DNA from: Sulfurifustis variabilis
GTDB taxonomy: Bacteria; Pseudomonadota; Gammaproteobacteria; Acidiferrobacterales; Sulfurifustaceae
Assembly (NCBI RefSeq): GCF_002355415.1
Contig: NZ_AP014936.1
Location: 3,819,501 to 3,883,500 of the forward strand
Direction: 5' to 3'
Length of the DNA: 64,000 bases
The notes under the pieces are model-generated. The model had not been told where the DNA came from and did no database searches. It saw nothing but the letters and a program-made list of their open reading frames with translations. The position numbers and the translations under genes are program-made. Below are positions 20,449 through 28,830 of this stretch, in pieces. Positions within the stretch are counted from its first letter, which is position 1, and the number at the start of each line of letters is the position of its first letter.

Positions 20449-21519
20449 TCAGCGTTCTTTCAGCCGATGGTACAGCGCAAGATAGCGGTCAACCACGCGA
20501 TCCTGAGCCAACGCAGCGGGCGGCTCGACACGTCGCCGTCCCGCCGCCCCGAGTTCCCGCCGGGCCGTATCGTCTCGGAGCAGTCGCTTCAGTGCGCCGG
20601 CAAGCAGTGTCGGCTGCTCGCAGGGCGTGAGGATCCCGTCCCGCCCGTCCGCGATGAGCTCAAGCGCCCCGTGGGTCGCAGTGGACAGCACGGGGACTCC
20701 GTGGCTCCACGCCTCGAGAATCACATTGCCGAGCGGCTCGTGGCGAGACGGGCACACGAATACGTCGGCCAGCGCATAGTACGGTCCCGGCTGGTTCTGC
20801 CAGCCGGCCCAGTGCACGCGGCCGGCGATCCCGAGTGCTCGAGCCTGCGTCTCGAGCGATGCGCGCTGGCTGCCATCGCCGACCACCACCAGGTCGATAG
20901 GTCGTCCTCCCGCTGTCGGTGGGAGCTTCGCAAACGCGGCGAGGAGATCATCGAACCCTTTTTTCGCGATCAGCCGACCTACTCCGAGCGTGACCAGTGC
21001 ATCGCCGGGTATGCCGAGCTGCTCGCGAAGCGCCACCAACTCCTCGCGAGCCGCCGGCGCGGGCGGCTCAATGAAGTTCGGAATGTGGTATACCCGCCGT
21101 GCAGGAAAACCATTATCGCGCAGGTAGCCGCAGATTGCCTTGCTGTTGCCGACCCACGCATCGGCGTGCCGATAGCCATCGAGCTTGTAAAAGCCCCCCA
21201 GACGTGCAACGTGGACGATGCCGCTGCCTCTCACATGCGTGAGCCGCGTCGCCCGACCCATGTATGTCTGCACGATGGCCGGCGCCACCTCGCGTACGCG
21301 GCGCGAGACCTGGAAGCGTGAAAGCGGGTCCCACACGGTACGCATCGGGGCGTGAAGAAGCGGAATGCCGGGAGGGACGTGCGGCACGACAGGTCCGTCG
21401 CGGCGCACGAGCGCAATAACCGGCTCGCCACGCTCGTGAAGCGCCTTGATGAGGCGCAGATAAAAACGCTCGGCACCTCCGAATCTCTTGCTGCCGATGA
21501 CGTGAAGCGTCTTGATCAC
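20449..21519 (-). CDS. glycosyltransferase family 4
   Basis: A GT-B retaining glycosyltransferase of 356 residues. The N-terminal IGSKRFGGAERFYLRL is the acceptor-side Gly-rich loop, and the C-terminal donor site has VGRLIAKKGFDDLL and SRHEPLGNVILEAWSHGVPVLST, a variant of the EX7E motif. It is probably a core or outer-core sugar transferase acting in the cytoplasm; donor and acceptor cannot be read. The GTG start overlaps the upstream gene's TGA (GTGA), so the two are coupled. A copy of the same family lies immediately upstream, but this one is not one of the mosaic duplicates. Confidence 0.88.
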   Translation of the reverse strand: MIKTLHVIGSKRFGGAERFYLRLIKALHERGEPVIALVRRDGPVVPHVPPGIPLLHAPMRTVWDPLSRFQVSRRVREVAPAIVQTYMGRATRLTHVRGSGIVHVARLGGFYKLDGYRHADAWVGNSKAICGYLRDNGFPARRVYHIPNFIEPPAPAAREELVALREQLGIPGDALVTLGVGRLIAKKGFDDLLAAFAKLPPTAGGRPIDLVVVGDGSQRASLETQARALGIAGRVHWAGWQNQPGPYYALADVFVCPSRHEPLGNVILEAWSHGVPVLSTATHGALELIADGRDGILTPCEQPTLLAGALKRLLRDDTARRELGAAGRRRVEPPAALAQDRVVDRYLALYHRLKER

Positions 21520-22619
21520 GCCGCGCGCCGCCGTTCGGCCAACCCCCGATACACCCGCAAGTTCCCCTCGACCATGGCGTCGATCGAGAACTCCTCCTCG
21601 ACGATGCGACGCCCGGCCGCGCCCATGCGCCGGCGGCGCCCGGTATCGTGCAGGAGCTCGAGCATCGCTTTCGCAAGCGCCCGCGCGTCACCGGGCGCAA
21701 CGAGGCGGCCGTTCACCCCATCGCGCACGACCTCTGGGATGCCGCCCGCCGCCGCGGCGACGATGGGCAACTGGCAGGCGGCGGCCTGCAGGAGGATCAC
21801 GCCCAGTCCTTCGAGGGTCGCCGGGTGGACGAGCAGATCGAGGCAGGGCAGCAGACGGTCGAGATCCTCGCGAAATCCCACGAAGCGGATCTGTTCCGTC
21901 AGGCCGCGCCGCGTCACTTCCTCGCGCAGCCGCGACTCGAGCGGGCCGCGACCGAAAATCAGAAAGCGTGTCGAAGGAATGGCCGTGAGCACGTGCGGTG
22001 CCGCTTCCAGCAGATAGCGATGGCCCTTGCGCTCGATCATCTGCGCCGCCATGCCGACGACGGGCGAATCGGGCGCCAGGTTGAACGCCTGGCGCCAGTC
22101 GGGCCATCGGCAGCCGGGACGAAATCTTTCGGTGTCGATCGAACTGTGCACGGTCTGCACTTTGGTCCCGCGCACGCCTTCGCTCAGAAGGACCCTGCGA
22201 ACCGCTTCCGAGACCGTGACGACGTGGTCATACAGGTCGTACTTGAGCCGCACGAGCATTCGCGGCTCCGGATTGTCGACCCGCCGCGTGAGCACGCACC
22301 GGACCTGGGCCAGCCGGCCGGCGATCCCGCCGAGCACGTCGGCACCCCGGCGGCTGTGAAGGTGCACGAGCGTCGCATGCTCGGCGCGCAGCACGGCCCG
22401 CAGGCGACCGATAAAGCCAACATCGAGGTCTCCTCGCATCGGCAACGCCCGCACCTCCGCCACCTCGGCGGCCGCCTGCGCGATCGCGCTGCCCTCCGGG
22501 CAGACGAGGATGTTGCGCACACCGCGTGTCTTCAGGCCGCGCAGGAGATAGTAGACCTGCAGGGGACCGCCGTAGAGGTGGCGGCCGCTTTCGACATGCA
22601 CGACGGTGAACGGGATCAT
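21516..22619 (-). CDS. glycosyltransferase family 4, mosaic copy A
   Basis: A 367-residue GT-B glycosyltransferase. The N-terminal half has HVESGRHLYGGPLQVYYLL; the donor-binding half has GMAAQMIERKGHRYLLEA, the ATLEGLGVILLQAAACQLPIVA acidic motif and GGIPEVV. It is collinear, without any indel, with the gene at 23198-24295. The donor half (from DTERF to the last eight residues) is identical at DNA level, whereas residues about 66-93 and 131-160 of the acceptor half are diverged. The start is taken at the ATG giving MIPFTVV; a longer frame continues upstream without similarity. The two enzymes probably use the same sugar donor on different acceptors or linkages. Confidence 0.88.
   Translation of the reverse strand: MIPFTVVHVESGRHLYGGPLQVYYLLRGLKTRGVRNILVCPEGSAIAQAAAEVAEVRALPMRGDLDVGFIGRLRAVLRAEHATLVHLHSRRGADVLGGIAGRLAQVRCVLTRRVDNPEPRMLVRLKYDLYDHVVTVSEAVRRVLLSEGVRGTKVQTVHSSIDTERFRPGCRWPDWRQAFNLAPDSPVVGMAAQMIERKGHRYLLEAAPHVLTAIPSTRFLIFGRGPLESRLREEVTRRGLTEQIRFVGFREDLDRLLPCLDLLVHPATLEGLGVILLQAAACQLPIVAAAAGGIPEVVRDGVNGRLVAPGDARALAKAMLELLHDTGRRRRMGAAGRRIVEEEFSIDAMVEGNLRVYRGLAERRRAA
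21540..22587 (-). repeat. mosaic duplicate region, copy A
   Basis: Matches 23222-24269 at a constant offset of 1682 bases without gaps. Three tracts are identical base for base: 21540-22138 (599 bp), 22226-22340 (115 bp) and 22423-22587 (165 bp). Two islands between them (22139-22225 and 22341-22422) are clearly diverged. This is a signature of repeated gene conversion between tandem copies, or of recombinational reshuffling of one donor module. Confidence 0.95.
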
Positions 22620-23197
22620 GCGGGCGCGAGCGGTTGCCGGGCAGTGGCGAACATGTCGTCGGGCACTAGTCCTCTGCATTCATCCCTGAACACTGCCGCA
22701 CCATTCGCCTGTCATCCGCGTCGGCGGAGAACTGCGGACTTACCAGCATCGGTCGTTGCTCGGCATCCGCTCTCAAGCATGGATGGAACAAAGGTCATCC
22801 GCCGCCACTTTGTCCCGCAACGCTGCTCAAGCCCATAAGGACGTTCCCTAAAGCGGCTGGGGATAGATAGACAGCGGTCTTCGGCTGGTGTCGTCGAGCG
22901 CCGGGTCCCGCTTGATGGAGGTCGATTTGAGACCGGCGCTCGGATGCCGGCGATGAAGAACTCGTATTCGAGAAATCCCGTACCGGGATTCACCGAATAT
23001 CAGCGGGGCCTTCCCGGCACCTTGGGCGAGCGTTCGTTAATGGGTAACTCCCCCTCCACCAGAACCTTCGGACACCCCGAGGTCTGCGGTGCAGCGCGCG
23101 TCAGGTGTGTGGCCGTTCGCTACGGCGATGCGCTGCAGCCGATCAGTCGACGGGTGGGTACCCTCCCCCCGATCTCCGGCCGAGTGCTTTTGCGTCC
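22620..23197. other. 578-base gap between the two mosaic GT4 genes
   Basis: No gene with recognisable similarity is visible. A 93-residue minus-strand frame at 22712-22993 exists but has no ribosome binding site or family match. The notable feature is the nested inverted repeat at 22965-22999. The region interrupts an otherwise tightly packed minus-strand operon and may hold a promoter for copy A. Confidence 0.5.
22965..22999. repeat. nested inverted repeat
   Basis: Inner stem AATCCCG/CGGGATT with loop TAC (22974-22990) and outer stem TATTCG/CGAATA (22965-22970, 22994-22999), separated by three unpaired bases on each side. No T-run follows, so it is not a typical terminator. It could be a repeat-element hairpin or a structured RNA. 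Confidence 0.5.
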
Positions 23198-24295
23198 TCA
23201 ATCGAAGTTGGTCGATGCCAGCAACCCCCGATACACCCGCAAGTTCCCCTCGACCATGGCGTCGATCGAGAACTCCTCCTCGACGATGCGACGCCCGGCC
23301 GCGCCCATGCGCCGGCGGCGCCCGGTATCGTGCAGGAGCTCGAGCATCGCTTTCGCAAGCGCCCGCGCGTCACCGGGCGCAACGAGGCGGCCGTTCACCC
23401 CATCGCGCACGACCTCTGGGATGCCGCCCGCCGCCGCGGCGACGATGGGCAACTGGCAGGCGGCGGCCTGCAGGAGGATCACGCCCAGTCCTTCGAGGGT
23501 CGCCGGGTGGACGAGCAGATCGAGGCAGGGCAGCAGACGGTCGAGATCCTCGCGAAATCCCACGAAGCGGATCTGTTCCGTCAGGCCGCGCCGCGTCACT
23601 TCCTCGCGCAGCCGCGACTCGAGCGGGCCGCGACCGAAAATCAGAAAGCGTGTCGAAGGAATGGCCGTGAGCACGTGCGGTGCCGCTTCCAGCAGATAGC
23701 GATGGCCCTTGCGCTCGATCATCTGCGCCGCCATGCCGACGACGGGCGAATCGGGCGCCAGGTTGAACGCCTGGCGCCAGTCGGGCCATCGGCAGCCGGG
23801 ACGAAATCTTTCGGTGTCGACGGCATCGCGTGCCGTCTGTAGCTTCGCGAGGGGGACGCCTTCGCCCAGCAGGACCTTTTGAATCCCTTCCGAGATGGTG
23901 ATGACCCGGTCATACAGGTCGTACTTGAGCCGCACGAGCATTCGCGGCTCCGGATTGTCGACCCGCCGCGTGAGCACGCACCGGACCTGGGCCAGCCGGC
24001 CGGCGATCCCGCCGAGCACGTCCGAGCCCCGCCGGCTGTGGAGGTGCAACAGGGCCGGTTTTTCCGTGCGTAACAGCCGCCGAAGTCGAACCATGAAGCC
24101 GAGGTCGAGGTCTCCTCGCATCGGCAACGCCCGCACCTCCGCCACCTCGGCGGCCGCCTGCGCGATCGCGCTGCCCTCCGGGCAGACGAGGATGTTGCGC
24201 ACACCGCGTGTCTTCAGGCCGCGCAGGAGATAGTAGACCTGCAGGGGACCGCCGTAGAGGTGGCGGCCGGTCTCCACGTGTACGATCGTCATCAT
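23198..24295 (-). CDS. glycosyltransferase family 4, mosaic copy B
   Basis: A 365-residue GT-B glycosyltransferase, duplicate of the gene at 21516-22619. It differs from copy A in the first few residues (MMTIVHVETG), in residues about 64-91 and 129-158, and in the last seven residues (LASTNFD against AERRRAA). The donor half is identical at DNA level, including the ERKGHRYLLEA and ATLEGLGVILL motifs. The ATG overlaps the upstream heptosyltransferase stop (ATGA), so it is translated as part of that operon. A second ATG follows at once and could also serve. Confidence 0.88.
   Translation of the reverse strand: MMTIVHVETGRHLYGGPLQVYYLLRGLKTRGVRNILVCPEGSAIAQAAAEVAEVRALPMRGDLDLGFMVRLRRLLRTEKPALLHLHSRRGSDVLGGIAGRLAQVRCVLTRRVDNPEPRMLVRLKYDLYDRVITISEGIQKVLLGEGVPLAKLQTARDAVDTERFRPGCRWPDWRQAFNLAPDSPVVGMAAQMIERKGHRYLLEAAPHVLTAIPSTRFLIFGRGPLESRLREEVTRRGLTEQIRFVGFREDLDRLLPCLDLLVHPATLEGLGVILLQAAACQLPIVAAAAGGIPEVVRDGVNGRLVAPGDARALAKAMLELLHDTGRRRRMGAAGRRIVEEEFSIDAMVEGNLRVYRGLLASTNFD
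23222..24269 (-). repeat. mosaic duplicate region, copy B
   Basis: Partner of 21540-22587: identical tracts 23222-23820, 23908-24022 and 24105-24269, with diverged islands 23821-23907 and 24023-24104. Confidence 0.95.
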
Positions 24296-25326
24296 GCGCG
24301 CACGAGCAGCTGACGTGCGATCGCGAGGACCTCTTCGGGTACGATCTCCCGCATGCAGGTGTAGGCGCCGCCGCACGTCGGGCTGCGGTGGCAGGGGGAA
24401 CAGGGCAGGGCCTTGTAAAGTACAACCGTCTTGTCAGAGTCGGTCACCCGATACGGGCAGGTCGAACCGAAGAGGGCGATGGTCGGAGTGCCGAAGGCGG
24501 TGCCCATATGCATGAGGCCGGTGTCGACGCCGACGAGCAGGCGCGCGCGCTCGATCAGCGCCGCCGCCTCGCGCAGGGTCGTCCGGCCGGTTGCGTCGAG
24601 AACGAATTTCGCGGAGCGAGTAATCGCGTCCGCGGCCGTGCGGTCACCCGGACCGCCGAGCATGACGACCTTCAATCCGAGCTCATCCTGCAGTCGCCCT
24701 GCGAGAGCAGCCCACGAGGCGTCGAGCCAATGCTTCTGTGGACGGGTTGTGAACGGACAGATCACCGCATAGCCTGCTCCGAGCGAGTGCTTCTCGATGA
24801 AACGCCGGGCGAAATCGCGATCCGCCTCGCTCAGCGCGACGTGCATCTCGTAAGGTTCGGCCGCAAGCCCGAGCACCTCTGCAAGATGGCGGTACTCGGC
24901 CCCAATCCGCGTCTCACCCTCCGGCTTATCAATCACGCGGGTCATGAACACACGACTCCCCTCCTTCGAGCCAAGACCCACCCGCTCGCGTGCCCCGCTG
25001 AGCCGAGCCCAGACGCCACTCTTCATCAGGCCCTGAAGATCGAGCGCGAGATCGAATCGCTCCTTACGCAACCCCCCGATGAAGGACATCGCCTCGCGGA
25101 GCAAACTCCACCAACGCCCGCCTCGCAGCAACCGCCGCCATTCCCCGCGCGGCCAGACGATCACCTCGTCGAGCGCCGTATTGGCCTGCAACAAGGCGGC
25201 GGCCTCGGGCTGGACGAGCCAGGCGAGATGCGCCGTAGGGTACCTGGCCCGCAGTGCCGCGATCAGCGGCGAGGCCATAATCACGTCGCCGATTGCGCTC
25301 AGGCGGATAATCAGTATTGACGGCGT
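24292..25326 (-). CDS. glycosyltransferase family 9, LPS heptosyltransferase-like
   Basis: Inverting heptosyltransferase of the WaaC/WaaF/RfaF type, about 344 residues, transferring heptose (or a related sugar) from an ADP donor onto the lipopolysaccharide core. SILIIRLSAIGDVIMASPLI is the N-terminal block, ICPFTTRPQKHW the central one, and VGVDTGLMHMGTAFGTPTIALFGST the donor-binding block. A Cys-rich CSPCHRSPTCGGAYTCM stretch follows, typical of the family. Oddly, no ATG, GTG or TTG is in frame between the preceding gene's stop and the conserved start. Candidates are ACG (25326), ATA (25317) and CTG (25314); the start given is a guess. Confidence 0.85.
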   Translation of the reverse strand, partial: TPSILIIRLSAIGDVIMASPLIAALRARYPTAHLAWLVQPEAAALLQANTALDEVIVWPRGEWRRLLRGGRWWSLLREAMSFIGGLRKERFDLALDLQGLMKSGVWARLSGARERVGLGSKEGSRVFMTRVIDKPEGETRIGAEYRHLAEVLGLAAEPYEMHVALSEADRDFARRFIEKHSLGAGYAVICPFTTRPQKHWLDASWAALAGRLQDELGLKVVMLGGPGDRTAADAITRSAKFVLDATGRTTLREAAALIERARLLVGVDTGLMHMGTAFGTPTIALFGSTCPYRVTDSDKTVVLYKALPCSPCHRSPTCGGAYTCMREIVPEEVLAIARQLLVRA

Positions 25327-25361
25327 GCCCGCGGGAGCCGAGGAATTGGTGCGGCCCGAGT

Positions 25362-26087
25362 TTAGTTGCTGATGTTCCAGAACGAGTACTCGTTGCAGGT
25401 GGCCGATATCCAGGAAATCCGAAAACCGTGAGCCCTGAGCAAACGAACGGCCTCTTTCGTCTTGCGGGCACCGATGGTGGGAAAGCGGTGGTGAAACTCG
25501 ACCAGCAACTGACGGACCGGAATACGTTCCTCGAGTAAGTCCTGCAACACATCGTACTCCGCTCCTTCGATGTCCATCTTGAGGATATCGATCCGGTCGT
25601 GGCCGAGCTCTCGCATAACGCTCCTCAGCCGACGAGCGGCAACTCGGTGTGAGGGTGTCTGACCCGGAATGCGCGCCTGCAGCGTGCTGCATTTGCTGCC
25701 GGGTACGGGAGCGAAAAAATCGACAGTTCCGTCTTTGTCGGAGATCGCCACCGGCTGGTAACGAAAGCGCCCGGGCAGAGACTGCCGGGCGATCCATTCA
25801 GCCGTTTCAGGGGTCGGATCGAAGGCGTACACGCGCACGCCGTACCGTTCGATCAGCGACAGATCGAAGGACACGTCATCGCCAATTCCAAGCGAATAGA
25901 CGATGCTGTCCCCCGTGACGCCCTCCGGGCTGATCGCCCAGCCGCACCTTTCCGAGCCGTGCCACTCGACCGGCCGGTACAGATCGCGCGTATAGAGGAC
26001 GCCCTTGCCTTGCAGCCACCGTGCAATGGCGCGCAAGCGTCGGCGAAATTTCTTTGGAAGCTTCAACTGTGGATCCATGGGAACCAC
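25362..26087 (-). CDS. FkbM-family SAM methyltransferase
   Basis: A 241-residue SAM-dependent methyltransferase. SIVYSLGIGDDVSFD is the SAM-binding loop, VYAFDPTPETAEW the acidic motif, and DILKMDIEGAEYDVLQDL the FkbM signature; AARRLRSVM precedes it as usual. Members in polysaccharide loci O-methylate sugars, which would fit here. The GTG at 26087 has AGGGGG at a good distance; an ATG nine bases later (MDPQLK) is the alternative. It lies between the O-antigen ligase gene and the heptosyltransferase gene in one operon. Confidence 0.85.
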   Translation of the reverse strand: MVPMDPQLKLPKKFRRRLRAIARWLQGKGVLYTRDLYRPVEWHGSERCGWAISPEGVTGDSIVYSLGIGDDVSFDLSLIERYGVRVYAFDPTPETAEWIARQSLPGRFRYQPVAISDKDGTVDFFAPVPGSKCSTLQARIPGQTPSHRVAARRLRSVMRELGHDRIDILKMDIEGAEYDVLQDLLEERIPVRQLLVEFHHRFPTIGARKTKEAVRLLRAHGFRISWISATCNEYSFWNISN

Positions 26088-26118
26088 GAGAGCCGGCCCC
26101 CTTCGAACGCTGATGATA

Positions 26119-27405
26119 TCAAGACTCGGATTGCGGCGGCGCGCCAGGTTTACCGCTCGCCTGCCGCCCGGACCAAGCGGTGCTGTACGCCATGGCGCTC
26201 AGCAGGATGATGAGAAAGCGCACCTCACTGGTCGGCCGGAAGTTGGCCGTAGCCCAGATCGCGGCAACAGCGAAGGCAGCGGCTATAAAGACGAACGAGT
26301 CGGTCGCCAGTCTCCCTGCGCGAACCGCGTGCCAAGCACTTCGCCCCATCAGCCACAGCGCTGCGCCGAAGATCGCCATACCGAGCAATCCCAACCTGAC
26401 AAGAATCTCAAGATACGTGTTGTGCAAGTGCCCGATGCCTTCCGGCACCGACTTGATGGTCGGTGCCACGCGGGTTCCGGGGCCCCAACCGAACAATGGG
26501 CGTTCACGCCAGCGCTCGATCCCGTGTCGCAGGAGCTCCACGCGTATCTCGACGGGGTCGTCCGCCACGTCGTGCGCGTGATCCGAGGTACGGCTCAGGG
26601 CTTCCGCGCTGTGTAGATACTGCGTATATCGAAGCCCGATGACGTCCCGGTTCACGAACAGGACGAAGATTATGGAACCGCCGACGACCGCCAGAGCCAG
26701 CAAAGTCCGGGCGCGTGAGACAGGAAACCCCTTTTTGTAGGCTTGCGAAATCGTCAGCAGGGCCGTCACCGAGCCGATGACCACCACGGCGATCCAACTG
26801 ATTCGCGATTGGGTAATCAACAGCATCTGGATAACGAGCGCAAGGATGCCGACCCAGAGCACGAGCCGCGCGAGCGCCGCCCAGCGCGGCCGGTAACCCC
26901 CGAGGAACCGCGGAGCAAAGCACGCGAGGCCGACCGCCGCTACCGCACTGAACAGGCCGGCCTGTGGAATTCCGTAGCCGAAGCCCGCCCGCATGCCTTC
27001 GATCAGCAGGGACAGCTCGGTCCAGTCCTGCCTTCGGGCCGCGCCCAGAAGGAAACCGATGAGTGCGACGCCGGCGAGCGCGGGAATGGCCCGCGCATCC
27101 AGCCATCGTGCGACGAAAACGAAAAGCCAGACGCCTGTCCAGGTCGCCGCGAGATCCAGCTGTTCGCTGGCTGTTTCCGGGAACTCGTAGATGGCCCAGG
27201 CGGTCCGCAGGGCGATATAAATCAGGAACAGCCCGAGCAGGCGCACCATGGGATCCCGCCACAGCGACCCTGCCCGGAGGGGCGGGCTCAGGACGAACGC
27301 ACATACCATGGAAAACAGGCCAATGCCCGCGAGCGTCGTACTGAAGAAGCCGCCGATGGCAAAGGCGTACAGCCCGACGATCCCCAGTCGCTCGCTGGCC
27401 GGCAT
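26119..27405 (-). CDS. O-antigen ligase/polymerase family (Wzy_C, WaaL-like)
   Basis: A polytopic inner-membrane protein of about 428 residues with eleven or twelve hydrophobic segments. A large periplasmic loop (about residues 235-320) contains RPLFGWGPGTRV and HLHNTYLEILVRLGLLG, the Wzy_C signature with the key His and Arg. Such proteins ligate O-antigen to the lipid A core or polymerise repeat units. I take the ATG giving MPASERLG; a TTG 51 bases upstream is also open, and neither has a good ribosome binding site. It is the first gene of the minus-strand glycan operon and is divergent from the GT2 gene. Confidence 0.85.
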   Translation of the reverse strand: MPASERLGIVGLYAFAIGGFFSTTLAGIGLFSMVCAFVLSPPLRAGSLWRDPMVRLLGLFLIYIALRTAWAIYEFPETASEQLDLAATWTGVWLFVFVARWLDARAIPALAGVALIGFLLGAARRQDWTELSLLIEGMRAGFGYGIPQAGLFSAVAAVGLACFAPRFLGGYRPRWAALARLVLWVGILALVIQMLLITQSRISWIAVVVIGSVTALLTISQAYKKGFPVSRARTLLALAVVGGSIIFVLFVNRDVIGLRYTQYLHSAEALSRTSDHAHDVADDPVEIRVELLRHGIERWRERPLFGWGPGTRVAPTIKSVPEGIGHLHNTYLEILVRLGLLGMAIFGAALWLMGRSAWHAVRAGRLATDSFVFIAAAFAVAAIWATANFRPTSEVRFLIILLSAMAYSTAWSGRQASGKPGAPPQSES

Positions 27406-27682
27406 GGGCGGTTGCGAACGGGAAAGCAGTCGGTCGAAAGAGCGGATATGGATCAAACGAGAGTCTGCGCTGCGAAATTCAGGTCACGCGCACCGATCGA
27501 TCGTGTGGTTCACGCCAACCTGCGTCCTACTCAACCGGATGCCGGCAGAGTCGGCCGGCGGGAAACGGAGGATGCCTCATAACACGGCTGAGATCGAGCG
27601 GGGGTGGGGCGGCCGATCGGGAAACGGCAGGCGGGGCCTGTCGGAATGCACGATTCACGAAGCCGTTGCGCTGACGACGGCG

Positions 27683-27712
27683 TTGTCGGCGAGGAGCCGC
27701 GTCCGTTAACAT
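27683..27712 (+). promoter_or_regulatory. putative promoter of the plus-strand glycan operon
   Basis: TTGTCG (27683-27688), an 18-bp spacer and TAACAT (27707-27712) lie 29 bases before the GT2 start codon. The -10 context (TTAACATNNCCCG) recurs before the next glycan gene at 28742. The 284-base divergent gap (27457-27740) otherwise shows nothing definite. Confidence 0.4.
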
Positions 27713-27740
27713 CGCCCGCTCGACCCTCCTCCCAGGAAAC

Positions 27741-28697
27741 ATGCCCGAAGACCACTCAGCACCAGCCGGTTCGGCTCCCCGGGACTGCTCCTTCACCATT
27801 TTCATCCCGACCTACAACCGTGCCCACATCCTGCCGCAGGCGCTTGAAAGCGTCGAGCGGCTGACCACTCGCGATTTCGAAGTGCTGATTGTCGACGACG
27901 GTTCGACCGACCGGACTCGCGAACTCGTGCAGACATGGAGCGCGAACGCATCGTTTCCCATCCGCTACATCTGGCAGGAAAACCAGGGCATGCACGCCTC
28001 CCACAATACGGCGATCGCCAACGCCCGCGGGCGACTGTTCATGCGGCTCGATTCGGACGACATGATACTTCCCGAGGCGTTGGAACGCATCAAAACGCAC
28101 TGGGATGCGATCCCGGACGACCGGAAGCCAGAGTTCGCCGGCGTGGCCGGCATGTGCCTCAACGAGGACGGAAGTGTGTCGGGCGATCGCTATCCCGAGG
28201 ACGTCATCGATTCCGACTACCTCGAGATATTCACCCGCTGCCGCATGAACGGGGAAAGGCGCGAGTGCTTGCGCACCGAGGTACTGCGGGAGTTTCCCTT
28301 CCCGCGTATCGACGGGGAGCGGCGTTTGCGCTCCACACTGATCCTGCGGCGCATGGCGCACCGCTACAAAATCCGCTTTACCAATGAGTTGCTGCAGATC
28401 AACCGGCACGCAGCCGGCGGGATCACGGCCAACCGCTTCAAGTACCGGATGCTATACCCCAAGGGGCAGCGTCTTTTCTATCTCGAAGAGATCACTCTGA
28501 ACGATCGCTACACTCGATTGAGGCGGCTTCTGCGCCAGCACAGGCAGTACGTCCGCTACTCACTGCACAGCGGGATAGGGGTCGGCCGTCAGGCGGCCGA
28601 GGTCAAGCACCGATTGGTATGGTTGGGCGCGCTTCCCGCGGGCGCGCTACACTGGTTGCGCGATCGCACCCGCCTGCGTTGGTGGAACAGGATTTGA
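27741..28697 (+). CDS. glycosyltransferase family 2
   Basis: A GT-A fold inverting glycosyltransferase of 318 residues. SFTIFIPTYNRAHILPQALES is the N-terminal nucleotide-binding strand, VLIVDDGSTDRT holds the first aspartates, and MRLDSDDMILPEAL is the DXD metal-binding motif. The C-terminal third is strongly basic (RLRRLLRQHRQYVR), suggesting a peripheral membrane contact. It probably adds a sugar to the surface glycan in the cytoplasm. AGGAAA precedes the ATG. It opens the plus-strand gene series divergent from the O-antigen ligase gene. Confidence 0.88.
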   Translation: MPEDHSAPAGSAPRDCSFTIFIPTYNRAHILPQALESVERLTTRDFEVLIVDDGSTDRTRELVQTWSANASFPIRYIWQENQGMHASHNTAIANARGRLFMRLDSDDMILPEALERIKTHWDAIPDDRKPEFAGVAGMCLNEDGSVSGDRYPEDVIDSDYLEIFTRCRMNGERRECLRTEVLREFPFPRIDGERRLRSTLILRRMAHRYKIRFTNELLQINRHAAGGITANRFKYRMLYPKGQRLFYLEEITLNDRYTRLRRLLRQHRQYVRYSLHSGIGVGRQAAEVKHRLVWLGALPAGALHWLRDRTRLRWWNRI

Positions 28698-28718
28698 GGG
28701 CCGAGGCGGGCGGGAAAA

Positions 28719-28747
28719 TTGTCTCTCTGCCCTCTTCCCATTAACAT
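28719..28747 (+). promoter_or_regulatory. putative promoter before the GT4 series
   Basis: TTGTCT (28719-28724), a 17-bp spacer and TAACAT (28742-28747) stand in the gap after the GT2 gene. The boxes resemble those at 27683-27712, so the two may share one sigma factor or regulator. Confidence 0.4.
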
Positions 28748-28791
28748 ACCCGGTCCCGTTCACGCCCATGGCCGGCCGACCCGGCGACTTT

Positions 28792-28822
28792 TTTGTCACC
28801 ACGCTTCTTTGTCACCACGCTT
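28792..28822. repeat. 15-bp tandem direct repeat
   Basis: TTTGTCACCACGCTT occurs at 28792-28806 and again at 28808-28822, in the leader just before the GT4 start codon at 28831. It may be a slippage product affecting the leader length. Confidence 0.8.
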
Positions 28823-28830
28823 CCCTCCCG

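Noticed and set aside
22712-22993. 93-residue minus-strand frame in the gap between GT4 copies
   Set aside because: No ribosome binding site and no recognisable family; it contains part of the inverted repeat.
21540-24269. duplicated block considered as an insertion sequence or transposon
   Set aside because: The repeats are in-frame glycosyltransferase coding sequence with no transposase, terminal inverted repeats or target duplication.
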